Below are positions 44,904 to 53,082 of a stretch of DNA of 64,000 nt, one piece after another (position 1 is the stretch's first letter; each line of letters opens with the position of its first letter). The position numbers and the translations under genes were made by a program. Under the pieces are notes generated by a model. That model had not been told where the DNA came from. It made no database searches and was given only the letters and a program-made list of their open reading frames with translations. Origin of the DNA: Opitutia bacterium (lineage in GTDB: Bacteria; Verrucomicrobiota; Verrucomicrobiia; Opitutales; UBA953). The stretch is taken from NCBI GenBank assembly GCA_003569245.1, contig BGOM01000005.1:48433-112432 (forward strand), read 5' to 3'.

Positions 44904-45728
44904 ATGCGAACCCTCCGACATCTCCTTCGGTTACTCTCTAATTCCCTCCGGCCCTGCCTCGCTCTCGTCTGCTTGAGCTCCGCCGCTTTCGGTGTCGTGG
45001 CTCGCAACGACATCGAGGTGGTGGAGGTTGCCGGCGGGGTGGTCCAGGTGGACGACCGCGGGTTGACCACGCTCAGCGAGGCGGGCGCTAAGATCCGTCG
45101 TAAGGCGAAGGTTCGCGTGGGGGCGGAAGGTCGGCTGGTCTTGGCCCTTTCCAATGGTGCCCGCGTCCTTGTCGGCCCCAACTCCCAGTTCGTCGTCCAG
45201 GCTTTCGTGGATAGCCCGAGCAAAGGCTCGCTCGTCGATCTCCGGCCGGAGTTCGGTCGTTACACCATCGCCTTGCCTCGGCAGGGCCCCGGAGATGTTT
45301 TCGTGGTGCGTTCTTCCGAGGGAGACCAGCACCTCAAAACCCGCGGTCTCTATCAACTGAACATCGCGCAAGGCACCTCCGCCCAACAGTTAGTCTGTCT
45401 CGCCGGGGAGGTGCTGTTCACGCCGGTCGTACCTTCTTCCGGCCCTGTTCGCATGAAGACCGGAGAGCAGTTGAACGTGTCGAGTTCGGGCGAGGTCCTG
45501 ACGACCTCGATCGAACCTATGAACGCCGCCGGTCGTCGGGCCATCGTCGAGCAGCTGGCTTATGAGCGCGAATTCACGGTTTACCCCTTGGAGCAGAACC
45601 CGACGGCGACCGAAGTCAGCAAGGCGGCTGGTGGTGGGTCCACCGCCCCTTTGAGCGCCGTGCTCGCCAGCATCGAAGACGTGGTGGAGCGGCAGACCCA
45701 GACCAACCCTTCACCTACGGGCGGCTGA
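44904..45728 (+). CDS. Secreted FecR-domain protein
   Basis: FecR domains occur in signalling and surface proteins. The 274-residue protein has a signal peptide (cleavage near SAAFG, residues 26-30) and the FecR-like pattern: VEVAGGVVQVDDRGLTTLSEAG, KIRRKAKVRVGAEGRLVLALSNG, ARVLVGPNSQFVV, and a beta-rich region to about 200. The C-terminus is helical and low complexity. No sigma factor is adjacent, so it is not a classical FecIR pair. Its stop overlaps the convergent uvrA stop by 14 bases. Confidence 0.75.
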   Translation: MRTLRHLLRLLSNSLRPCLALVCLSSAAFGVVARNDIEVVEVAGGVVQVDDRGLTTLSEAGAKIRRKAKVRVGAEGRLVLALSNGARVLVGPNSQFVVQAFVDSPSKGSLVDLRPEFGRYTIALPRQGPGDVFVVRSSEGDQHLKTRGLYQLNIAQGTSAQQLVCLAGEVLFTPVVPSSGPVRMKTGEQLNVSSSGEVLTTSIEPMNAAGRRAIVEQLAYEREFTVYPLEQNPTATEVSKAAGGGSTAPLSAVLASIEDVVERQTQTNPSPTGG

Positions 45729-48540
45729 GCGCTTGGCCGGTGGGCGAGCCCGGGTGGCGAAGCAAACCAGCGGGCGTGCCTTCGTAAACGAGCTGGCCGC
45801 CCTTGGCACCGCCCTCCGGGCCGAGTTCCATCACCCAGTCCGCCGCCCGGATGACGTCGGGGTGGTGTTCGATCACGACCAGCGTCGCCCCGGCGTCCCG
45901 CAGGCGACCGAGTAGGGCGAGCAATTTGGCGATATCGTCCCAGTGCAGCCCCGTCGTCGGTTCATCCAGCACGTAGAGTCTGCCGGTGTGGTCGCGCCGG
46001 GCGAGTTCGGCGGCGAGTTTGAGTCGTTGGGCCTCGCCGCCGGAGAGCGTGTTGGCTGGCTGGCCGAGTTTCAGGTAGCCGAGGCCGACTTCCTCGAGGG
46101 TACGGAGTTTCTCCGCCAAGCGGGGCTGGGCCCGGAAGAACTCAGCCGCGTCCTTCACCGTCAGGTCAAGCGCTTCCGCGATGCTTAGTCCCTTGAAGCG
46201 GACCTCGAGGGTCTCGCGGTTGAACCGTCGGCCGGCGCAGCTGGGGCATTCGACGAACGCTTCGCCGAGGAACTGCATGTCCAAGGCGACGGAGCCTTCG
46301 CCGGCGCAGGTCTCGCAACGGCCCCCGCGCACATTGAAACTGAATCGGCCGGAGGCATAGCCGCGGGCTTTGGCGAGGGGCAGGGAGGACCACAGATCCC
46401 GCAGAAGGTCCATGATGCCCGTGAAGGTCGCCGGGTTGGAGCGCGGCGTTCGTCCGATCGGCTCCTGATCGACGGCGGTGAAAGCCTGAAGTTGGTCGAG
46501 GCCATCGATACCGGTGTGGCGTCCGGGCACCACCTTCGCCCCGTTGATCTTCCGGGCCGCCGCCGCGGAGAGGACGTCGATCGCCAGCGTGCTTTTACCG
46601 GATCCCGAGACCCCGCACACCACGGTGAGGTTACCCAAGGGGAAGCGAGCCTCCACTTGCTTCAGGTTATTCTCGGTGGCGCCGCGGACCGTCAGGAATT
46701 TTTTCCCGACGGGTTTCGGACGCAGGCACGAGGCCAGGTCCGCCCGGCCCGAGAGGTAGGCGCCGGTACGCGAGGTCGGGTCGGCTTGGCAGGCGGCCGG
46801 TGTCCCGGTGAAGACCACGCGCCCGCCGTCGACCCCGGCGCCCGGCCCCATCTCCACCAGGTGGTCCGCCGCCAGCATCATATCCCGGTCATGCTCGACC
46901 ACCACGACGGTGTTGCCGAGGTCGCGCAGCCCGTGGATCGAGCCGATCAGACGAAGGTGGTCGGCCGGGTGCAGGCCGATGCTTGGTTCGTCGAGCACGT
47001 AGGTCACCCCCACCAGGCCGAGACCGAGTTGCGTCGCCAGCCGCACGCGTTGGGCTTCGCCGCCCGAGAGGGTCGCGGCCTCGCGCTCCAAGGTCAGGTA
47101 GTTAAGGCCGGCTTCATGCAGGAAGGCCAGCCGTTGCTCCAGTCCGCGCCGCGCCTCCTCGATCGGCTGGACCCGCGGGTGCGCGGCCAGTCGGCGGGCG
47201 AAGGCGAGCGCCTCCGGGATCGTCAGCCGGAGGAACTCCGCGAGATCCAGCCCGTCCAGTCGGAGGGAGAGCGCCGTCGGCGAGAGCCGCCGCCCTTGGC
47301 AGGTCGCGCAGACCGAGCCCGATTGATACTGCAGCAGACGCTGGCGCAAAGACTCCCCGGTCGTCGTCCGGTAGGCCTGCTCGAGTTCGGGGAACATCCC
47401 GGCCCATGTCGTCTCGACCGGCTTGCGGCCTTTCGGCGGGGGGAGCAGGAAGACCCGCTTGGCGTCACCGTGCAGGAGCAGCCGCCGCGTCGCCTCCGGG
47501 AGTTCGCGCCAAGGGGTGCGCAGGTCGAACGGTACCTGCTCGGCCAGCGCCCGCAGCACGGCGTTGCGGCGGATCAGCACCTTGCGCGTGCCAAGTTTCC
47601 AAGGCTTCACGACGCCCTCCTGGAGGGAGAGCCCGTCGTCCTGGATGGCGAGGCCTTCCTGGAAGCGCATCTGTCGGCCGAGACCGCCGCAGTCCGGGCA
47701 GGCGCCGTCCGGGTGGTTGTGCGAAAGGGCCTTGGGCGCGATCGGCTCATACGTCGTGCCGCAATGCTCGCAGGCCAGGTGGAGCGACAGCGCCTGTTCC
47801 GTCCAACCGCCGCGCCCATCGTCGGCCAGCACCAAGGCGCGATGCCGCCCTTCCTTGAAGGCCAGCTCCAGCGAGTCCGCCAGCCGGCTCCGCTGATCCT
47901 CGCCTGCCACGATGCGGTCCACCACCACGTCGAGTTGCCGGGCCTCCCGGCCCGTGAGCAGCCCCGTCGCCTCTTCCAGCGTGGCCACCTGGCCGTCGAT
48001 GCGGAGGCGGGAGAAGCCCCGTCGACCAAGGTCGGCCACGGTTTCGAGCAGGACCGACGGTTTGTCCTTGGCGACCGGGGCGGCGACCATGAGTCGGGTG
48101 CCGGACGGGATCTTCGCCAAGGCCAGCAGGTTGTCGTCCAGTGACCGTCGGCGGACCGGGTGGCCGTCCTTGAGGCAGGCCCGCTCGCCCGCCACGATCC
48201 AAAGCGGCCGGACGTGATCGGCTATCTCGGTCAACGTGGCCACCGTGGAGCGGGGGTTCGTGTTGCCGCCGGTCCGCTGGGCGATGGCGATGACCGGGGA
48301 AAGCCCGCGGATGAAGTCCACGTCGGGCCGGGCCACGGCATCCATCATCCCCCGGGCCTTGGCCGAGAGGGATTCCAGGTATTGCCGGGACCCCTCGGCA
48401 TGGAGGGTGTCGAACGCCAGGGACGACTTCCCCGAACCGCTGACCCCCGTGATCACCGTCAACTGATGACGCGGGATGGTCAGTTCCACGTCCTTGAGGT
48501 TGTGGGTGCGAGCGCCTTTGATGTGGATGGAGGAGTCCAG
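45715..48540 (-). CDS. uvrA: UvrA-like excinuclease ABC subunit A
   Basis: UvrA is the damage-recognition ATPase of nucleotide excision repair. The 941-residue protein has two ABC domains, with Walker A GVSGSGKSSLAFDTL and GVSGSGKSTLAIDVL and signatures LSGGEAQRVRLA and LSGGEAQRLKLA. It also has zinc motifs CEHCG...CPDCG and CATCQG, and CETCAG...CPSCAGRRFNRETLE. The first segment SSIHIKGARTHNLKDVEL is clearly coding, but the nearest start codon in it is a CTG at 48540. The next GTG (48489) would delete conserved residues, so CTG start or a small sequence error is likely. It may be a paralogue of the main UvrA. Confidence 0.87.
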   Translation of the reverse strand: MDSSIHIKGARTHNLKDVELTIPRHQLTVITGVSGSGKSSLAFDTLHAEGSRQYLESLSAKARGMMDAVARPDVDFIRGLSPVIAIAQRTGGNTNPRSTVATLTEIADHVRPLWIVAGERACLKDGHPVRRRSLDDNLLALAKIPSGTRLMVAAPVAKDKPSVLLETVADLGRRGFSRLRIDGQVATLEEATGLLTGREARQLDVVVDRIVAGEDQRSRLADSLELAFKEGRHRALVLADDGRGGWTEQALSLHLACEHCGTTYEPIAPKALSHNHPDGACPDCGGLGRQMRFQEGLAIQDDGLSLQEGVVKPWKLGTRKVLIRRNAVLRALAEQVPFDLRTPWRELPEATRRLLLHGDAKRVFLLPPPKGRKPVETTWAGMFPELEQAYRTTTGESLRQRLLQYQSGSVCATCQGRRLSPTALSLRLDGLDLAEFLRLTIPEALAFARRLAAHPRVQPIEEARRGLEQRLAFLHEAGLNYLTLEREAATLSGGEAQRVRLATQLGLGLVGVTYVLDEPSIGLHPADHLRLIGSIHGLRDLGNTVVVVEHDRDMMLAADHLVEMGPGAGVDGGRVVFTGTPAACQADPTSRTGAYLSGRADLASCLRPKPVGKKFLTVRGATENNLKQVEARFPLGNLTVVCGVSGSGKSTLAIDVLSAAAARKINGAKVVPGRHTGIDGLDQLQAFTAVDQEPIGRTPRSNPATFTGIMDLLRDLWSSLPLAKARGYASGRFSFNVRGGRCETCAGEGSVALDMQFLGEAFVECPSCAGRRFNRETLEVRFKGLSIAEALDLTVKDAAEFFRAQPRLAEKLRTLEEVGLGYLKLGQPANTLSGGEAQRLKLAAELARRDHTGRLYVLDEPTTGLHWDDIAKLLALLGRLRDAGATLVVIEHHPDVIRAADWVMELGPEGGAKGGQLVYEGTPAGLLRHPGSPTGQALSRP

Positions 48541-48666
48541 ACGGCGAGGCTAGCCCCGCGGCTCGCCCGGGAGAAGCCGAATATGGACGGCGGGGCAGGG
48601 TGGGGGCGTTAATAACTCGTCCGGATTCGGCTTTTCCCGTCCGCCGGAAAAAGTCATCTTGTCGGG

Positions 48667-49542
48667 ATGCTGCGCGCATTCCTGCTCCTCTTCGCCTGGT
48701 GCTCGGTGTCCCTGCGGGCCGACCAGGAGGAGGCTCGCATCCTGATCCTCGGTGACAACCTGGCCTACGTCGGCGGTTGGACCGTGTATGTCGAATCCGC
48801 CATCCGCGCGCAGAAGGGCCTGGCCCGGGCGGTGATCGTCAACGCCGCGTTGCCTGGTGAGACCGCGAGCGGACTCAGCGAGGCCGGTCATTCCGGCGGC
48901 GCTTTTACCCGGCCCGATGTGCACGAGCGGCTGGCGCGCGCGCTTGAGCTCTTCAAGCCGACCCTCGTCCTCGCCTGCTACGGCGGCAACGACGGTCTCT
49001 ACCTGCCGCCCGACCCGGAGCGCACGCGCGCGTACCGTGAAGGCCAGCTGCGCCTGCACGCGGCCTGCGTCCGCGCCGGCGCGAAAGTCGTGCACCTGAC
49101 GCCGCCGTTGTTCGGCGCGGATCTGCCGAAGGTGCCGGTCTACGACGGCGTGCTGGATAGCTACGCGCAATGGTTGGTCGCGCAGCGTCCCGCGGGATGG
49201 TTGGTCGTCGATGCGCGGCCGGCCCTGCGCGAGGCCATCGTGGCCGCGAAACAGGCCGACCCGCGTTTCGTGTTCGCGAAGGACCATCTGAATCCCGGAC
49301 CGGAAGGCCATCTGCTGATGGCCACGGCGATCTGGACGCAACTGGCGCCTTTGATGGGATGGAAGGTCGACGTGGCGATGGCGCAGCCCGCGAAATGGCG
49401 CATTCTCCAGCAGAGCGCCAACCTGCTGCGCGATGCCTGGCTCGCCAAGATCGGCCATAAGCGTCCCGGGGTGCCGGGAGGTATGCCCTTGCCGCAGGCG
49501 GAGGCCCGTTCGGCGGCTCTTCTGAAGGAATTCCTCAAATAA
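48667..49542 (+). CDS. SGNH/GDSL-like secreted protein with altered catalytic site
   Basis: SGNH proteins are esterases with a Ser-Gly-Asn-His set. The 291-residue protein has a signal peptide (to about residue 18), block I as ILILGDNLAYVGGW, block II-III with NAALPGETASG and VLACYGGNDG, and a terminal KDHLNPGPEGH (Asp/His block V). The serine nucleophile of GDS is Asn in GDN, so activity is doubtful. This variant resembles the exported GxN-type proteins found in PVC bacteria. It is divergent from uvrA and precedes pstS by 117 bases. Confidence 0.72.
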   Translation: MLRAFLLLFAWCSVSLRADQEEARILILGDNLAYVGGWTVYVESAIRAQKGLARAVIVNAALPGETASGLSEAGHSGGAFTRPDVHERLARALELFKPTLVLACYGGNDGLYLPPDPERTRAYREGQLRLHAACVRAGAKVVHLTPPLFGADLPKVPVYDGVLDSYAQWLVAQRPAGWLVVDARPALREAIVAAKQADPRFVFAKDHLNPGPEGHLLMATAIWTQLAPLMGWKVDVAMAQPAKWRILQQSANLLRDAWLAKIGHKRPGVPGGMPLPQAEARSAALLKEFLK

Positions 49543-49608
49543 ACGGCTCAGATTGGGTGTTTCGCGGCGTCGGAGGGCAGGGTGGCCTATTGCCCAAGTA
49601 ACACCCGG

Positions 49609-49642
49609 CCGACATGAAACTGTAACAATCGCATGGGATGAT
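49609..49642 (+). promoter_or_regulatory. Pho box and -10 of the pst operon
   Basis: CCGACATGAAACTGTAAC (49609-49626) matches the Pho box CTGTCATAAAACTGTCAC at 14 of 18 positions. A GATGAT -10 starts ten bases downstream (49637-49642), the spacing known for PhoB promoters. PhoB/PhoR genes are not in the window. Confidence 0.72.
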
Positions 49643-49659
49643 GTCGGCGTTACCTTCCC

Positions 49660-50643
49660 ATGAACACCGCCCTCCGCTCCCTCGCCCTCCTCTCCCTCAC
49701 CGCGACTGCCGTCACCGTGCAGGCCGCCGACGCGGTCGTCGTCGACCCGAAGCTGCCGGCTTACGCCGTGGCTTCCGGCGTCTCCGGCAACCTCAACTCG
49801 GTCGGCTCCGACACGCTCAACAACCTCATGACCTTCTGGAGCGAAGGCTTCAAGGCCGCCTACCCCAACGTGAAGATCCAGGTCGAGGGCAAGGGTTCCG
49901 GCACCGCGCCGGTCGCTCTCACCTCCGGCGTCGCCCAGGTCGGCCCGATGAGCCGCGAGATGAAGGCCACCGAGATCTCCGCCTTCGCCGCCAAGTTCGG
50001 CCACAAGCCCACCCGCATCGCCGTCGCCATCGACGCCCTCGCCGTCTTCGTCCACAAGGACAACCCGGTCGCGGGTCTCTCGCTCACCCAGGTCGACGGC
50101 ATCTTCTCCTCCACCCGCAAGCGCGGCGGCCAGGACGTCCTCACCTGGGGCGCGCTCGACCAGAAAGGCGCCTTGGCCGGCAAGACCATTTCCTCCTTCG
50201 GCCGCAACTCCGCCTCGGGCACCTACGGCTACTTCAAGGAAGTCGCCCTGAAGAACGGTGACTACAAGGACACCATCAAGGAGCAGCCGGGTTCCTCCTC
50301 CGTCGTCCAGGGCATCGCCGCGGACGTCGGCGCCATCGGCTACTCCGGCATCGGTTACGCCACCTCCGGCGTCCGGGCCGTGCCGCTCGCGGTCGAAGGC
50401 ACCTCGTTCGTCGAGCCGAACTACGCCAACTGCCTCAACGGCTCCTACCCGCTCTCCCGTTACCTGTACGTCTACGTGAACAAGGCGCCCTCCCGCCCGA
50501 TGGACAAGCTCACCAGCGAGTTCATCACCTTCGTGCTCTCGAAGCAGGGCCAGGAAATCGTGATCAAGGACGGCTACTTCCCGCTGCCGGCCGACGTCGC
50601 CGACGAAGGTCGCGCCTCCCTGAAGTTCTACAGCGCCGAATAA
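49660..50643 (+). CDS. pstS: Phosphate ABC transporter substrate-binding protein
   Basis: PstS binds phosphate in the periplasm. The 327-residue protein has a signal peptide (cleavage after VQA near residue 22) and the binding-site blocks: [45 protein letters not shown] and [17 protein letters not shown], then [20 protein letters not shown], all contacting phosphate in relatives. It heads pstS-pstC-pstA-pstB-phoU. A hairpin follows its stop. Confidence 0.95.
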   Translation: MNTALRSLALLSLTATAVTVQAADAVVVDPKLPAYAVASGVSGNLNSVGSDTLNNLMTFWSEGFKAAYPNVKIQVEGKGSGTAPVALTSGVAQVGPMSREMKATEISAFAAKFGHKPTRIAVAIDALAVFVHKDNPVAGLSLTQVDGIFSSTRKRGGQDVLTWGALDQKGALAGKTISSFGRNSASGTYGYFKEVALKNGDYKDTIKEQPGSSSVVQGIAADVGAIGYSGIGYATSGVRAVPLAVEGTSFVEPNYANCLNGSYPLSRYLYVYVNKAPSRPMDKLTSEFITFVLSKQGQEIVIKDGYFPLPADVADEGRASLKFYSAE

Positions 50644-50658
50644 GCTTGGTCTCGAAAT

Positions 50659-50711
50659 CGCATCGTCGCCGCCACGCCCTCCGGGGTCGGCCTATCAAGA
50701 GCGACGATGCG
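50659..50711 (+). promoter_or_regulatory. Inverted repeat downstream of pstS
   Basis: CGCATCGTCGC (50659-50669) and GCGACGATGCG (50701-50711) are exact complements separated by 31 bases. The pair may fold as an mRNA stem protecting the pstS transcript. Confidence 0.5.
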
Positions 50712-50726
50712 GTCTCGGGTCCTCCC

Positions 50727-50754
50727 GGGCGGGGTCATCCCCGCCTTTCCCTTT
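50727..50754 (+). terminator. Terminator/attenuator between pstS and pstC
   Basis: GGCGGGG and CCCCGCC pair with a four-base loop and are followed by TTTCCCTTT. Partial termination here would make pstS mRNA more abundant than the transporter mRNA, as is usual for binding-protein genes. Confidence 0.6.
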
Positions 50755-50785
50755 GCCGGACACCCTGACACCCGAACGTAACCCG

Positions 50786-53080
50786 ATGGCCACAACTGAC
50801 GAAAAGCCCGTGCCCGCGCCCGAGTCGCGCTTCACGGTCAGTCCGCTGACCTTGGCGGCCGATCGTTGGATGGGGCGCCTCATCCGCATCGGCGGCGTCG
50901 GCGTGGTGGTCGCGGTGCTCGGCATGCTGGGTTTCCTGATCTTCCAGGTCTTCCCGCTCTTCGTCGGAGCCAAGGTCTCGCCAACGTCGTCGCTCGCCGT
51001 CCCGGCGGAGGCGGTCGCTTTCGGCGAAGACGAGTATGGCGAGTTTCCCTTCGTGGTTCGTCGCGACGGAAGCATCCTCTTCCAGCGGGCCAAGGATGGC
51101 ACGAAGTTGCTCGAGTGGACGCCCGCGCTCGGCGAGCGGCGCGTGACCGCGATCCGGAGCTACCCGCGCACGGGTCTGGTCTTCCTAGGGCTTTCGGATG
51201 GCGCGGTCCAGGAAGTCCGCGTGGTCTATCGTTCGACCTTCGACGACGCCGGTAAGCGCACCGTCGAGCCCGTCGTGACGCCCCTCGAGCCGGTCGCCAT
51301 CGGCCGCGCCGGCTTGCCGTGCGTCGATGTCTGGGATGCGAAAGGTCCGCAGTCCCGCCTCTTGCTGGTCCGCCAGGAGGAGGGCGGCAAGCCGCTGCTG
51401 ACCGCCGTCCGCCTGACCGAGCGCAAGGGCTTGGGCGGCAAGGGCAAGGTCACCGTCTCCGCGCCGTTCGTCGTGGCAGCCGACGCCGCCTCGGTCGACC
51501 AGGTCCTGCTCCCCTCCACCGCGGAGTCGCTCCTCGTCATCGGCCGCTCGGGCGAGGTCCGGGCCTACGCCGACGACGGCACCGCCTTCACCTTCCTCCA
51601 GTCCTTCACGCCCTTCAAGGGCGCGGCCGATCCGGCCGTGGCCGCCGCCGGCCTGATCTTCGGCAATGTCTCGGTGGTCCTCGTCGATCGCGCCGGTGCC
51701 CAGCAGGTCTGGTCGATGTACCCGCAGCTCCAACCCGACGGCAAGAGCCTGCGGCGCTGGGGCAAGATCCACGAGGGTGAGCCGCTGGCCGGCGCCGGCC
51801 AAGGCATCTACGCCGCCGTCGGCAACAAATGCTACCTCGCCGCCGCGGCCGGTCGGCTCCAGCTGATCAACATGACGACCGGGACGGTCCGCTGGGAGGG
51901 CCCGGCCCCCGCGGCGCCGCTCCGGCAGGTCGCCTTCGCGGGCGGCTATGACCGGATCACGGCGCTGACCGCCGACGGCCAGCTGCATCGCTGGGCGATC
52001 GTCGACCATCACCCGGAATCCTCGTGGCGGACCTTCTTCGGCAAGATCTGGTACGAAGGCGCCTCCGCCCCGGCCTACGCGTGGCAGTCCAGCGCGGGCT
52101 CCGATGAGTTCGAGCCGAAGTATTCGCTCGTCCCCCTCTTCTACGGCACGGTCAAGGGTACCTTCTACGCCTTGCTCTTCGCCTTGCCGATCGCGCTTAC
52201 CGCCGCCGTCTACGTCTCGCAGTTCCTCCGTCCCGAGTATCGCCAGGTGGTCAAGCCCGTCATGGAGGTCATGGCCTCGCTGCCTTCGGTCGTCCTGGGC
52301 TTCCTCGCCGGTCTCTGGTTGGCGCCGCTCGTCGATCCCCGGCTGGTCTCGCTCTTCTGCGCGATCGGTATCCTCGCGCCCGCCGCGCTTTCGGCCGGTT
52401 TCCTTTGGTCCGTGCTGCCCCAGCCGGTCCGCCGGCAGGTCAAGCCCGGCATGGAGTTCCTCTGGTTGCTCCCGTTCCTCGCCCTGTGCGCCTGGGCGGC
52501 CTGGCAGGCCGGTCCCGCGATCGAGTCCTGCTTCTTCACGGTGAAGGATACCGCGACGGGTCTCCCTATCGCCGACTTCCGGGAGTGGTGGCGGCAGACG
52601 ACGGGCGCGACGTATGATTCGCGCAACTCCCTCGTGGTCGGCTTCGTCATGGGCTTCGCGGTCATCCCGATCGTGTTCACCATCGCGGAGGATGCGCTCT
52701 CCAACGTCCCGGATTCCCTCGTGTCGGGCTCGCTGGCGCTCGGCGCCAGCCGCTGGCAGACCGTCTGGAGCGTGGTGGTGCCCACCGCGGTGTCGGGCAT
52801 CGTCTCGGCGGTGATGATCGGCTTCGGTCGCGCCATCGGCGAGACGATGATCGTCGTGATGGCCACCGGCAACACGGCGGTCATGGACTTCAATCCCTTC
52901 AGCGGCATGCGGACGCTGTCGGCCAACATCGCCGTCGAGCTGCCGGAGGCGGCCGCCGGCCACACCCATTACCGCGCCCTCTTCCTCGGCGCCTGCTGCC
53001 TTTTCCTCCTCACCTTCGTGCTCAACACCGTCGCGGAAATCCTCCGCCAGCGCCTGCGGGAGCGCTATAAAGTCGTCTGA
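50786..53080 (+). CDS. pstC: Phosphate ABC transporter permease PstC, long form
   Basis: PstC is one of two membrane subunits of the phosphate importer. The 764-residue protein is more than twice the classical length. A first helix lies at about 42-65; a large periplasmic insert (about 70-430), with repeated beta-blade-like segments (LVFLGLSDGAVQEV; LLVIGRSGEVRAYADDG), precedes the permease core. The core has the transmembrane helices and the EAA-type loop (LALGASRWQTVWSVVVPTAVSGIVSAV). Long PstC of this kind is known in Gammaproteobacteria. ATG 50786 is chosen; the frame opens 33 bases earlier. Confidence 0.9.
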   Translation: MATTDEKPVPAPESRFTVSPLTLAADRWMGRLIRIGGVGVVVAVLGMLGFLIFQVFPLFVGAKVSPTSSLAVPAEAVAFGEDEYGEFPFVVRRDGSILFQRAKDGTKLLEWTPALGERRVTAIRSYPRTGLVFLGLSDGAVQEVRVVYRSTFDDAGKRTVEPVVTPLEPVAIGRAGLPCVDVWDAKGPQSRLLLVRQEEGGKPLLTAVRLTERKGLGGKGKVTVSAPFVVAADAASVDQVLLPSTAESLLVIGRSGEVRAYADDGTAFTFLQSFTPFKGAADPAVAAAGLIFGNVSVVLVDRAGAQQVWSMYPQLQPDGKSLRRWGKIHEGEPLAGAGQGIYAAVGNKCYLAAAAGRLQLINMTTGTVRWEGPAPAAPLRQVAFAGGYDRITALTADGQLHRWAIVDHHPESSWRTFFGKIWYEGASAPAYAWQSSAGSDEFEPKYSLVPLFYGTVKGTFYALLFALPIALTAAVYVSQFLRPEYRQVVKPVMEVMASLPSVVLGFLAGLWLAPLVDPRLVSLFCAIGILAPAALSAGFLWSVLPQPVRRQVKPGMEFLWLLPFLALCAWAAWQAGPAIESCFFTVKDTATGLPIADFREWWRQTTGATYDSRNSLVVGFVMGFAVIPIVFTIAEDALSNVPDSLVSGSLALGASRWQTVWSVVVPTAVSGIVSAVMIGFGRAIGETMIVVMATGNTAVMDFNPFSGMRTLSANIAVELPEAAAGHTHYRALFLGACCLFLLTFVLNTVAEILRQRLRERYKVV

Positions 53081-53082
53081 CC

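Noticed and set aside
45715..45728. Overlap of the FecR and uvrA 3' ends as an error
   Set aside because: A 14-base tail-to-tail overlap of convergent genes is normal in this gene-dense region; similar overlaps occur at 15709-15725.
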